A stretch of 64,000 nt of DNA from UBA1847 sp942492205 (lineage in GTDB: Bacteria > Pseudomonadota > Gammaproteobacteria > Steroidobacterales > Woeseiaceae), in contig CALODT010000001.1 of NCBI GenBank assembly GCA_942492205.1, positions 1,426,001 to 1,490,000 of the forward strand. Direction: 5' to 3'. This document shows positions 17,103 to 25,229 of the stretch, piece after piece. The notes below the pieces were generated by a model. That model had not been told where the DNA came from, searched no databases, and was given only the letters and a program-made list of their open reading frames with translations. Every line of letters begins with the position of its first letter. The stretch's first letter is position 1. Both the position numbers and the translations under genes were made by a program.

Positions 17103-18827
17103 ATGGAAGAGTCACCATCGACAACCACCCAAACAATAGCCCGACCGTATCCAGAGCTTACGTGGATCGCATTGGTCACAGGCTGGTTCATCGGCGTCAT
17201 CATCGCCGTGGCTATCGGTTACGCAGCGCTCATTCTCGGCTTTTCCATCGAAGGATCGGAGCTCGCGGCGATTCTGGGCTTTGGCATATTGCGCGGCATG
17301 TTCCGGCGCAAGAGCATTGTCGAAAACAACATCGTGCAGACGATCGCCAGCGGGGTAAACGGTGCCTCGTCGGGCATGATGTTCTCGGTGCCGGCACTGT
17401 TTCTGCTCGGCTTCGGCGACAGGTTTGACCCGGTCGTTCTGACCTTCGGGTGTATTGCCGGTGCGTTCCTTGGTATTGCATTCATTATCCCGCTGCGCAA
17501 GCACATGATCGACTATGAGCGACTGACCTATCCGGGCGGGGTTGCCGTTGCAACGATCCTGAAGTCGCCGGGCGCCGGCGTCAGAAAGGCGATCTTCCTC
17601 TTGATCGCTGCTCTGATCAGTGCGTTCGTGCAGTTCGTGACAATCCGCACGGGTGTCGATAACTGGAACCTCGGTGCCATCATCGGCCTGCCGGATTACA
17701 TGAACGGCATCTGGTACCTGTCGTTGATGACTATCGGCGTTGGCTTCATTGCGGGGCGCGGCGGCATCGCTTTTATCATCGGCGGATTCGTCGCTTACTG
17801 GTTCCTGTCGCCGATGCTGGCCGTCACCGGCAGCTTCCCTGTCGATGCAGCGGGTGACACCATCAGCGCGCCCGGGCCGTTGCGCCTGATGCTCTACCGG
17901 CCGCTGGGTATCGGCATGTTGATCGGTGGCGCGATCATGGGTGTGATTCTCGCGTTTCCGCTCATCGTCAGCGCAATTCGCTCCATGCAAAAGGCCGCAG
18001 GCGTTTCGTCGGACGCGTCGAACGACGAAATGCCGATCAAGATGCTTTATTTCGCTATCGTCGGGGCGGTAATCCTGCTGTCGGTTATGGCGATTACGTC
18101 GGTTGAGACGATGGGCTACGGTCGCGGCATCTTGATGGCCTTGCTGGGCACGTTGTGGATCTGGATGGCGGGCATCATTCTCTCGGAAGCAATCGGCCGA
18201 ACGAACTGGTCGCCGCTGTCGGGAATGACGCTGGTTGGTATTACGCTCCTGATCGTCGTCACTCATGGCATGGAGCGCAGTGACTCGATCATCGCTGCGC
18301 TAATGGTAGGCGCGGCAACCTGCGTTGCCATGTCACAGGCGACAGACCTGATGCTGGATCTGAAGACCGGCTATCTCGTCGGTGCTACGCCGCGTATGCA
18401 GCAGATTGGTCAGTTTGCGGGCGCCTGGCTCGGCCCGATCGTTGTTATCGGCGTCATCTTCGTCCTCAACGAATCTTATGGCCTCGGCAGCGAGCAGCTG
18501 CCCGCGCCGCAGGCGCAGGCGCTCGCAAGCACAATCGACGGCATACTCGGCGGTGACGTGCCGACGGAAAAATACATGGCAGGCGCAGTGCTCGGCGGGC
18601 TGCTGTCGGCAGTTATGGGCGGACTGGGTATAACAGTCGGCCTCGGCTTCTACCTGCCGTTCAACATCGTCCTGACGTATTCGCTAGGCACGTTGGCGCG
18701 CGAGATCTGCAACCGCGCCAAGGGCAATACCTGGAGCGAGGAAGTCGGCATACCGATCGCTGCCGGATTGATTATCGGCGAGGCGCTGGTCGGCGTCGGC
18801 AACGCCTTGATTATCGTGTTCGCTTAG
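17103..18827 (+). CDS. OPT family oligopeptide / metal-chelate transporter
   Basis: A 574-residue inner-membrane protein with about 14 hydrophobic segments, beginning with a cytoplasmic leader and a helix at about 18-45. GFGILRGMFRRKSIVENNIVQTIAS with the early NGASSGMMFSVPALFLLG and the late GLSAVMGGLGITVGLGFYLP mark the OPT/YSL superfamily. Members import small peptides or metal-nicotianamine-like complexes with protons; the substrate here is unknown. An AAGGGG ribosome site lies 5 nt before the ATG. The coiled-coil gene follows by 19 bp and is probably co-transcribed. Confidence 0.9.
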   Translation: MEESPSTTTQTIARPYPELTWIALVTGWFIGVIIAVAIGYAALILGFSIEGSELAAILGFGILRGMFRRKSIVENNIVQTIASGVNGASSGMMFSVPALFLLGFGDRFDPVVLTFGCIAGAFLGIAFIIPLRKHMIDYERLTYPGGVAVATILKSPGAGVRKAIFLLIAALISAFVQFVTIRTGVDNWNLGAIIGLPDYMNGIWYLSLMTIGVGFIAGRGGIAFIIGGFVAYWFLSPMLAVTGSFPVDAAGDTISAPGPLRLMLYRPLGIGMLIGGAIMGVILAFPLIVSAIRSMQKAAGVSSDASNDEMPIKMLYFAIVGAVILLSVMAITSVETMGYGRGILMALLGTLWIWMAGIILSEAIGRTNWSPLSGMTLVGITLLIVVTHGMERSDSIIAALMVGAATCVAMSQATDLMLDLKTGYLVGATPRMQQIGQFAGAWLGPIVVIGVIFVLNESYGLGSEQLPAPQAQALASTIDGILGGDVPTEKYMAGAVLGGLLSAVMGGLGITVGLGFYLPFNIVLTYSLGTLAREICNRAKGNTWSEEVGIPIAAGLIIGEALVGVGNALIIVFA

Positions 18828-18846
18828 CGAGACAGGAGACAAACAA

Positions 18847-19383
18847 GTGAAACAAATTGGATATTTTCTGCTCGCAGCGGGTTTTCTTGGCGGCGCTTTC
18901 GCCACATCCCTTGACGTACAGGAGGTCGATTGGACGTTCTTCGCCGTTTCGGCGCTTGCCGCAGTCATTGGGCTTGTTATCGTCAAGCGCCAGGCGTCGG
19001 CCGTAGCGCGATCCGAGACGGTGCTCGAACTGAATCGCAGCGAACTCCAGGAGTCCATACACAATATCGTCAGGGACCTGAACGAACTCAACGACACGGC
19101 GAAGAAGCAGGGCAGCCAGTTACGCGACAAGATCGACCTGGAGTTGAGAAACGATCTGCGACGCTTCGCGGACGCCCGCGAGAGTATGGTGCATCTTTTC
19201 GGCCTGCAGACGTATGCCGACATCATGAGCAGCTTCGCGGCCGGGGAGCGCTACATCAACCGTGTCTGGTCGGCGTCAGCGGACGGTTACGACGAGGAGG
19301 CAACCACCTACCTCAGGAAGGCAGCGTCACAGTTTGTCGAAGCGGAAGCGCTATTGGGGCGGGCTGCGCAGGCCGCCCGCTGA
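18847..19383 (+). CDS. Small membrane protein with coiled coil, OPT-linked
   Basis: A 178-residue protein of no recognised family. Two hydrophobic helices (about 5-20 and 29-45) are followed by a long charged helix (about 50-110, LNRSELQESIHNIVRDLNEL) with coiled-coil character and a C-terminal helical segment rich in alanine. The GTG start has an AGGAG site 8 nt upstream. Its place directly after the OPT gene suggests an accessory role at the membrane, but no function can be assigned. It converges on the NERD-like gene with a 7-bp gap. Confidence 0.75.
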   Translation: MKQIGYFLLAAGFLGGAFATSLDVQEVDWTFFAVSALAAVIGLVIVKRQASAVARSETVLELNRSELQESIHNIVRDLNELNDTAKKQGSQLRDKIDLELRNDLRRFADARESMVHLFGLQTYADIMSSFAAGERYINRVWSASADGYDEEATTYLRKAASQFVEAEALLGRAAQAAR

Positions 19384-19390
19384 TCGCTGC

Positions 19391-20275
19391 TCAGGCGGCC
19401 TTGCCGCGCGCCAACCGCCTGCAGCGGGCGGTCATTTCCTTTGTCAGGACTTCGACATCTTCGTTCATCAAGTGATCGCTGCTGTCTTTCCAGCCACGCA
19501 GCATGCCGATGTTTCGTTCATTGACGAGCAGGAAATCTTTATTGGTCTGTTCGACGACATCCCATCCGGGTGCCGCGATTACGGAGCGTACGCGTACCTT
19601 GTGTCCGAGTAGCTCGCTGAACTCTTTTTCGAGTCGCCGTGTTTTCGCAGCAATTTCGACAAGCGATTCGTCCTCGTCGGTGTTAGAGAACTGCAGCGCG
19701 TTACCCATCAGGCGAACGTTTCCATCGCCAGGCGCGCGTCGGGCGACGACGTTTATCGCGTACAATCCTTGTGGGCCCAGCAACACGTGGTCGACGACCC
19801 CCGCACTGGTTTGCGCATCGTGAAAGACCCGCGTGACGCCGTTGGAAATTTGTCGCAGCTGGTGGCCGATGGCAATGTTTGCATCCCTGAGAAACTTGAC
19901 CTGGCGTCTCGCAACGATGGTCTTGCCGAGGCGGAATATCGCAAGGCCGACAGCCAGCGCCAGGAACATGAGCTGCATGTGCAGTTGCCAGTCCGGGTAG
20001 CCTGCGAATAGCCGTTGCGCTTGCAGCATGTAAGCCGCCAAGAATAGCACAGCAAATACCAGCAAGCTGCCGAGATAGATGGACTGAGAGGTGGACAAAC
20101 GCTCGAGTTCGTCGCGAAATCGCTGCGCGGCCTCATGCATGATGCTGTCGGCGAATAAAGGGCCGGAGCCGACGGCGCGGGAAAGCACACTCCAGAATTT
20201 TGCGACCATCAAGAACAGGATGGTACTGGTCAATGCAACGGTAGCCGCACCGCTAATGGCTTCGATGTTCATCAC
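19391..20275 (-). CDS. Membrane protein with degenerate NERD-like domain
   Basis: A 294-residue protein with three hydrophobic helices (about 7-33, 67-83, 95-112) followed by a soluble domain at 125-290. The segment VDHVLLGPQGLYAINVVAR matches the core of the nuclease-related NERD domain, where the family usually has DH-h-h-h-G-x2-G-h-h-h-h-E-x-K. Here the position of the catalytic E-x-K reads N-V-V, so the PD-(D/E)XK metal site appears lost. A non-catalytic, perhaps nucleic-acid-binding or structural role is inferred. It faces the DUF2799 gene across a gap with CRP-type sites. Confidence 0.72.
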   Translation of the reverse strand: MMNIEAISGAATVALTSTILFLMVAKFWSVLSRAVGSGPLFADSIMHEAAQRFRDELERLSTSQSIYLGSLLVFAVLFLAAYMLQAQRLFAGYPDWQLHMQLMFLALAVGLAIFRLGKTIVARRQVKFLRDANIAIGHQLRQISNGVTRVFHDAQTSAGVVDHVLLGPQGLYAINVVARRAPGDGNVRLMGNALQFSNTDEDESLVEIAAKTRRLEKEFSELLGHKVRVRSVIAAPGWDVVEQTNKDFLLVNERNIGMLRGWKDSSDHLMNEDVEVLTKEMTARCRRLARGKAA

Positions 20276-20328
20276 GGTTTCTCTTGCTGCTCGCAGAGGT
20301 GAGGGTAGCCCCTGAGGGGGTTGCGCAC

Positions 20329-20344
20329 TGTGACACGCGTCACA
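20329..20344. promoter_or_regulatory. CRP-type palindrome 1
   Basis: TGTGA-CACGCG-TCACA fits the consensus TGTGA-N6-TCACA at all ten positions. It lies 54 bp upstream of the NERD-like gene start and 150 bp upstream of the lipoprotein start. Another half site, TGTGACACGC, follows near 20366. Confidence 0.6.
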
Positions 20345-20410
20345 CTGCCTCGGCGATTGAGCCGATGTGACACGCAGTTTTCAGCATTTGTTCAGGCACA
20401 GCGGTGTAAT

Positions 20411-20426
20411 TGTGAGGGTCATCACG
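20411..20426. promoter_or_regulatory. CRP-type palindrome 2
   Basis: TGTGA-GGGTCA-TCACG matches nine of ten positions of TGTGA-N6-TCACA. Its centre lies 75 bp upstream of the lipoprotein ATG at 20494 and 82 bp from palindrome 1. Together they suggest control by a CRP/FNR-type regulator of one or both divergent genes. Confidence 0.5.
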
Positions 20427-20493
20427 GCATATGACGCATGCCGCCGGTAGCGTCGATCGTCACATATTTTAGATAGTACAGATGGAGCATGTC

Positions 20494-21126
20494 ATGAACC
20501 GACATTGGAACCCTATTTGGATGGTAGTGCTTGTCGTCGGCCTCAGTGGCTGCGCGTCGATGAGCAGTGAGGAGTGCATGACCAGCGACTGGGCTGCAAT
20601 CGGTTATGAGGACGGTGCTCGCGGCTATACGACGGATCGTATAAGCGATCGACGAAAAGCCTGTGCCAAGCATGGCGTTACACTCAATTTCGCAGCGTAC
20701 CAGGAAGGGCGTGAGCAAGGTCTGGTTGAGTACTGTCAGCCGGGTCGCGGGTTCAGCGTCGGCTCCAGTGGCAGTCGCTACAATGGTGTATGCAGCGTCG
20801 CTCTCGAGCCCGACTTTCTCGAAGCCTACAACGCCGGGTATCACCTCTATACGCTGCGCAGCAATGTCAATCGTGCGACGTCGGCCATCAACGCCAAGCA
20901 GAACGAGATCGACCGCATCAAAGAGGACATGCGGCTGAAGGAAGCAGCGCTCATCAGTGATGAGACAGCGACCGAGGAGCGCGTCTTGTTGCTGGTTGAC
21001 CTTAAGGACCTTTCTGAAAGGACCGGTCAACTGGAGGCGGAAATACAGGATCTCTACGAGCGACGCGCATTCTCCCAGGCGGAACTCGACAGCTACCAGG
21101 TCGCGCTGCTGGACGCGGGATACTAG
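20494..21126 (+). CDS. DUF2799 lipoprotein
   Basis: A 210-residue predicted lipoprotein. The lipobox LSGC ends the signal sequence at residue 20, after MNRHWNPIWMVVLVVG. The mature part has the DUF2799 pattern: WAAIGYEDGARG, CAKHGVTLNFAAYQEGREQG, a cysteine pair and FLEAYNAGYHLY, then a coiled-coil tail (KQNEIDRIKEDMRLKE). Function is unknown in the family. ATG 20494 is chosen because GGAG lies 6 nt before it and the lipobox distance is normal. Two CRP-type sites lie upstream. Confidence 0.87.
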   Translation: MNRHWNPIWMVVLVVGLSGCASMSSEECMTSDWAAIGYEDGARGYTTDRISDRRKACAKHGVTLNFAAYQEGREQGLVEYCQPGRGFSVGSSGSRYNGVCSVALEPDFLEAYNAGYHLYTLRSNVNRATSAINAKQNEIDRIKEDMRLKEAALISDETATEERVLLLVDLKDLSERTGQLEAEIQDLYERRAFSQAELDSYQVALLDAGY

Positions 21127-21149
21127 CGGCGGATTACCCGTCCGGGTCG

Positions 21150-21566
21150 CTAGAAGTCGACGGTCTGATTGGGGGTGCGGCGCCGATCGCGCCGATCGCG
21201 CCGCTCCACTCTGAACGTGCCGGTGCCACCGCTCGGGTTTGCGGGATTGAAGGGGCTGCGTCGATCGCGGCCGCTGCGACGATCGCTGTGGTGAGCAAAG
21301 CTACAACGACATTCCGTCGCATCGCAGCCGGGCAGTGGCAGGCGCGGTGCCGCGCCCGATAAAAAACGCCGTCCCGTCATTGCCTTGGCGGCATCGCAGC
21401 CGGCCGCGGAATACTTCAGCGATACCGCGTGAAAAGCAGAACTGGTTTCGGCCTTGCGGTTGAGAATGCGCGTTTCTGCCAGTCGCTCGGACTTGTTGCG
21501 TCGAATCCGTATCACGAGCCAGGAAACCGATAGCAGTAGCGCCGTGATCAGCAGAAGTTCTTTCAT
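21150..21566 (-). CDS. Small membrane-anchored protein with Cys/His and Arg-rich tail
   Basis: A 138-residue protein with one N-terminal membrane helix (3-20). After a linker comes a conserved core: FHAVSLKYSAAGCDAAKAM, GRRFLS, LPLPGCDATECRC and HHSDRRSGRDRR. This C-x4-C-x-C-x3-HH arrangement followed by DRR repeats recurs in short proteins of many proteobacteria and may bind a metal or nucleic acid, but I know no assigned function. The arginine tail is coded by 9-bp repeats near 21178-21205. GGGG before the ATG gives a ribosome site. Confidence 0.7.
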   Translation of the reverse strand: MKELLLITALLLSVSWLVIRIRRNKSERLAETRILNRKAETSSAFHAVSLKYSAAGCDAAKAMTGRRFLSGAAPRLPLPGCDATECRCSFAHHSDRRSGRDRRSPFNPANPSGGTGTFRVERRDRRDRRRTPNQTVDF

Positions 21567-21678
21567 CGAGGCACCCCTTCATCAAGAATCGCAAGGTGCA
21601 TTACCCAAGCCCCTCGAGGTCTTTATAGCACGGCCGGCCCGCTTATTTGGTCGTGGATTACCGAATATTCGACCTTGC

Positions 21679-22239
21679 TTATAGAACAGCGACGCCAAAC
21701 AAGGCCTGGTGGAAGTACAGCACGACAGCAAAAACCACGGCGCCTATGACGGCTGGCAAGACATCGTTCTTGATCGCGGCTGGGGCCGGTCTCCGCCAGG
21801 GTCCGTCACGGCGATTGATCAAAACGATTTCGAGGAGTGCCCAGACCGTCAAGCCGCCAAATAACGTCAGCGATCGGCTGTCACCATTTGCCAGCAGATG
21901 CGCGATGCCCCACAGGAGGGTTCCGGTCATTTGCGGATGGCGTATGAAGCGCTTGATATTTCCGGCGAATTTGCTGGAGAAAAACAAAATTAATCCGAGC
22001 AGCACAAGCACCGAGGTCACCGGGCCCGGTCCCATCGGTGGGCTGTAGACCGGCTGCGGCAATGCGGCTCGCCAACCAGCAACAATGAGCACCAGCGATG
22101 CGACGATGACGAGGGAAATCAGTCCGCGATATGGACCGGCCCCCAGTTTTTCCTCGACCTGGTCGCGCAGTGCTGGCAGAGCAGCCTTGAAAAGGTGGGC
22201 GACGATCCAGATACCGACGCCGGCAATTAACAGTGACAC
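21679..22239 (-). CDS. NnrU family membrane protein
   Basis: A 186-residue inner-membrane protein with about five or six helices. The signature IRHPQMTGTLLWGIAHLLANGD is typical of NnrU, first linked to nitrite/nitric oxide metabolism and related to isoprenylcysteine methyltransferases and to zeta-carotene isomerase. No nitrite or nitric oxide reductase genes are near, so the role here is open. The frame is open to 22272, but GTG 22239 has GGGAGG 7 nt upstream and gives the normal family N-terminus. Confidence 0.85.
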   Translation of the reverse strand: MSLLIAGVGIWIVAHLFKAALPALRDQVEEKLGAGPYRGLISLVIVASLVLIVAGWRAALPQPVYSPPMGPGPVTSVLVLLGLILFFSSKFAGNIKRFIRHPQMTGTLLWGIAHLLANGDSRSLTLFGGLTVWALLEIVLINRRDGPWRRPAPAAIKNDVLPAVIGAVVFAVVLYFHQALFGVAVL

Positions 22240-22321
22240 GTCCGAGCCTCCCAGATACCCATGGTCAGTCACGAGTATACCGTTTCATGCTAGATTTGCG
22301 GGGCAACTAAAGGGGCGGGTG

Positions 22322-22861
22322 ATGGCAGCGCAAACGACAAACAATGGCAAGCTTATGGAAATGCTGACGGGCTATGCGGCCTCGCACCAGCACCCGTTTA
22401 ACGTCGTCGTCCACTTGATTGGCATTCCAACCATCATGCTGGGTGTCATGATTCCGCTCACCTGGGTCAGCATCGAGGTGAACGACGTGCAGTTCAATCT
22501 GGCACATGTGTTGATCGTCTCGTTCTTCCTCTTCTACGCAACGCTCGATTTCGTCTTCGCCGTCACGTTCCTTGTCGGCGCCTGGTTCCTGGCGATGCTG
22601 GCCGCGAAACTGGGTGCGTACCCCGGGAATACCGGCTGGATCATCGCTGCGGTCGCGTTTTTTGGCGGCTACGCGGCACAGTTCATCGGTCATGCGGTTG
22701 AGAAGTCCATGCCGGTGCTGGTCAAGCATCCTGTTCAGGCAAATCTTGCGGCGCCGTTTTTCACGGTAGTCGAGCTTTTCAGTATTGTCGGCCTGCGCAA
22801 TGAGCTATTTGAGGAGGTTCAGAACCAGATCGAACAACGACGAGCAGAGCAGACTGGTTGA
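22322..22861 (+). CDS. DUF962 / Mpo1-like membrane protein
   Basis: A 179-residue protein with three or four membrane helices. YAASHQHPFNVVVHLIGIP near residue 18 and FIGHAVEKSMPVLVKHP near 125 carry the histidines shared with yeast Mpo1, an Fe(II) dioxygenase that shortens 2-hydroxy fatty acids. An equivalent activity is inferred from the family only. The frame is open far upstream, but ATG 22322 gives the family N-terminus. It is divergent from nnrU. Confidence 0.85.
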   Translation: MAAQTTNNGKLMEMLTGYAASHQHPFNVVVHLIGIPTIMLGVMIPLTWVSIEVNDVQFNLAHVLIVSFFLFYATLDFVFAVTFLVGAWFLAMLAAKLGAYPGNTGWIIAAVAFFGGYAAQFIGHAVEKSMPVLVKHPVQANLAAPFFTVVELFSIVGLRNELFEEVQNQIEQRRAEQTG

Positions 22862-22934
22862 TCGCCATTCCGGTTGCCTGCTTTGTGCGTGTTCGCGGAT
22901 GCTGGGACGCCGAAGGGCTTCGCGGGAGTGATCC

Positions 22935-23651
22935 ATGAATTCAGCGGTACACGAGATTACCTGGCTGGGCTTGGGGCTGGCGTTCGTTCCGACGTTGCTG
23001 GTTATAGTAATCCTGTTTCGGTGGCGCGCAGGCGCCAGGACATCGATCTATGCAACCCTGCGCATGCTTGTTCAACTGCTGTTGATCGGCTATGTACTGG
23101 TTTACATCTTCGATGCAGAGCGGCCCCTGGTCATCGCCGCGGTACTCGCCATCATGCTGGCGGCGGCCAGCTGGATCGCGATACGACCGTTGCAGGATCG
23201 ACAGCCCCGCGTTTACCTGAACGCCCTCGCTGCGATATCCGCTGCGGGCCTGCTGACGCTCGCACTGGTTAGCCAGCTGGTCATCGGTGTCGACCCCTGG
23301 TTTAGTCCGCGATACCTGGTGCCCCTCGGTGGAATGATATTCGCGGCTGCCATGAATACGGTTAGCCTTGCCGCGGAACGTATGCATGCCGAAATCGACA
23401 GGGGTACAGCGGATCGCGAAGCACGCCGAATCGCATTGCAGGCCTCGTTAATCCCGACCGTCAATTCCCTGTTCGCGGTTGGTCTCGTTACGCTGCCAGG
23501 CATGATGACGGGACAGATTCTCTCCGGTGTCTCTCCGATGATCGCGGCGAAATACCAGATTGTGGTCATGTCCATGATATTCGGAGTATCGGGAATTTCG
23601 GCGGCCTTGTACCTTGTTCTTGATCAGCATGGACGAAGGGCCAACGGATAG
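22935..23651 (+). CDS. FetB-like ABC permease (UPF0014), without its ATPase
   Basis: A 238-residue permease with about seven membrane helices. RTSIYATLRMLVQLLLIGYVL and ALQASLIPTVNSLFAVGLVTLPGMMTGQ (split here for length: the second motif spans about 175-202) are the hallmarks of UPF0014/FetB, the membrane half of an iron exporter in E. coli. FetB works with the ATPase FetA, normally adjacent; none is found here, so the partner must lie elsewhere or the gene is a remnant in function. Spacing from the DUF962 gene is 73 bp. Confidence 0.85.
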   Translation: MNSAVHEITWLGLGLAFVPTLLVIVILFRWRAGARTSIYATLRMLVQLLLIGYVLVYIFDAERPLVIAAVLAIMLAAASWIAIRPLQDRQPRVYLNALAAISAAGLLTLALVSQLVIGVDPWFSPRYLVPLGGMIFAAAMNTVSLAAERMHAEIDRGTADREARRIALQASLIPTVNSLFAVGLVTLPGMMTGQILSGVSPMIAAKYQIVVMSMIFGVSGISAALYLVLDQHGRRANG

Positions 23652-23707
23652 CTGGCGTCGGCGTGTTCGAATGCGATTCCGCTGCACGCCTGATCCAGGC
23701 GCAACTG

Positions 23708-23935
23708 TCAGAATACTGCTCGAATGAGGAGCAAGAAACCAAGGGCGGCCAGCGGTATTCCAAGCGGCGCGCCGACGACGCTCATCGTAACGAGGACACC
23801 CGCGATCATGATGAGGAGACCCAGGGTCGCGCAGAGCAGGCGACCGACGACATTGAGTATCAGCGTCAGCAGACGCCAGATAGCGTAGAACGGCCACAGC
23901 AGTATCGGTACACGGTTCTCATTAGCTTCGCCCAT
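23708..23935 (-). CDS. Small hypothetical membrane protein
   Basis: A 75-residue, strongly hydrophobic protein with two helices (about 12-35 and 37-72) and a conserved-looking start, VPILLWPFYAIWRLLTLIL, followed by a glycine-rich second helix. I recognise no named family. Good coding appearance, an ATG start and lack of overlap with other genes support it as real. It converges on fetB and is divergent from the propeller-like gene. Confidence 0.65.
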   Translation of the reverse strand: MGEANENRVPILLWPFYAIWRLLTLILNVVGRLLCATLGLLIMIAGVLVTMSVVGAPLGIPLAALGFLLLIRAVF

Positions 23936-24000
23936 GGCAGGTTATTCTACTCCCATCTGTCGCCTTGCACGTCAGTGCGGGGCGGGAAGAGGGGTGCCCT

Positions 24001-25122
24001 ATGAACTCAAACGTACATCCGGTAGTGGCAGCGCTGGTCATACTGCTGGCCGTCGCGGCGCTTGGCGTCTGGATGTGGGGCTCGGGGGGTGCTGCAAATA
24101 TTGGTGGCCCGTCGGAATTGCGCAGCGATCCTGACGGACACATTTACGTGCAAATGCAGAACCACCTGTTGGAGCATGACAGCGAAGGTCGGTTCGTAAA
24201 AATACATGACCTGGGTGACCTTGGGGTAACGCTGTTTCTTGGCTCGTACGCATTCTTTTCAGACGGCGACATCCTGCTGCGCCGCGGGCCCGACCCCCGC
24301 TCCCTCGCTGATAACATACGTGCCTTTCAACGCAAGACCAACCAGCAGTCACTCGAGCCTGATACGCCGGATACAGGCTTGTATCGCTGCGATCTTGAAG
24401 CAAAGAGCTGCACCCGTTTTGGAAAACAGGCAATCGACTTCAAGGCCGCGCACGGCATCTTCATTGACTGGCAGAGTGACGAGGTCTACATCGCCGACAC
24501 CACGCGTCATGTGTTGAGGAAGTACTCCGCAGAGGGGGACCTGGTGGCCGGTCCCGTTCACGGGTTCAAGTTTCCCAACCAGCTGATGGTATTCAATAAC
24601 AAGCTGCTGGTTGCGGATACCAATCATCATGTCATTCGAATGGTCGACGCCAGGTCGGCAACCTTCGGTCGCCTTCTTGCGAGGAAAGACGTCGTGCCGA
24701 GACAGGCACAGGCGGCCGGACAAACCTGGCCCAGTCATTTCGCTCGAATCAGTGACGAATGGTGGGTCAACAACATGAGCAGCAACATGGACGAAGGCGG
24801 CATCTATATCTTTGATGAGAACTGGCAGTACCTCCGCAAGGCGGCTTTGCCGCGACATGCCGATCCGATTTCCCTGATTGCAATCGGCGCTGACGTGCTG
24901 GTGAGCGATTGGAACAACGACCGGGTCTATCGTCTCGATTCGAATGGAGAGCGGCTGGCCGATTTCGAATCAGAGGGCCTGCAAGACCTCATGGCCGGGG
25001 CAGAGGAAGCCCGGCGGCAATACGAAACGTACAAGTACCTGGGCGTTTTGCTATTTGCGCTGGTGCTCGGTGGGTTGCTGGTCAGGGTTCTTGCGGTCAG
25101 CATGTCGGGAAAGGCGAGCTGA
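24001..25122 (+). CDS. Membrane-anchored NHL/propeller-like protein
   Basis: A 373-residue protein with an N-terminal helix (8-28), a large exported part and a second helix near the C-terminus (about 345-366). The middle region has repeated short strands of the NHL type: GIFIDWQSDEVYIADTTRHV, FNNKLLVADTNHHVIRMVD and IGADVLVSDWNNDRVYRLD, suggesting a beta-propeller. Function is unknown. ATG 24001 is chosen over an upstream in-frame start at 23965 because GAGGGG precedes it by 6 nt and it directly begins the signal-anchor. Confidence 0.75.
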   Translation: MNSNVHPVVAALVILLAVAALGVWMWGSGGAANIGGPSELRSDPDGHIYVQMQNHLLEHDSEGRFVKIHDLGDLGVTLFLGSYAFFSDGDILLRRGPDPRSLADNIRAFQRKTNQQSLEPDTPDTGLYRCDLEAKSCTRFGKQAIDFKAAHGIFIDWQSDEVYIADTTRHVLRKYSAEGDLVAGPVHGFKFPNQLMVFNNKLLVADTNHHVIRMVDARSATFGRLLARKDVVPRQAQAAGQTWPSHFARISDEWWVNNMSSNMDEGGIYIFDENWQYLRKAALPRHADPISLIAIGADVLVSDWNNDRVYRLDSNGERLADFESEGLQDLMAGAEEARRQYETYKYLGVLLFALVLGGLLVRVLAVSMSGKAS

Positions 25123-25168
25123 ATAGCAGGGGAGGCGTTCCACCGTCATGGTCTGATTCCGGTTGCAC

Positions 25169-25205
25169 AAACACAAAGACCCCCAGAGGGGGTCTTTAGG
25201 TGTTT
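25169..25205 (-). terminator. Terminator hairpin T1 of unit 1
   Basis: On the transcribed strand the core is AAAGACCCCC / GGGGGTCTTT (25175-25184 with 25188-25197, 3-nt loop), extended by AAACAC / GTGTTT (25169-25174 with 25200-25205). The first paired base is the final A of the repeated CCA. It can also end rightward transcripts from the propeller-like gene at 25122. Confidence 0.8.
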
Positions 25206-25229
25206 GGTGCCCAGGAGAGGACTTGAACC
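25205..25229 (-). repeat. tRNA-Leu 3'-end copy in unit 1
   Basis: Twenty-five bases identical to 25616-25640: the end of the T stem, T loop, 3' acceptor strand, discriminator base and CCA. No other part of the tRNA is present, so it is not a gene or full pseudogene. Confidence 0.9.
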
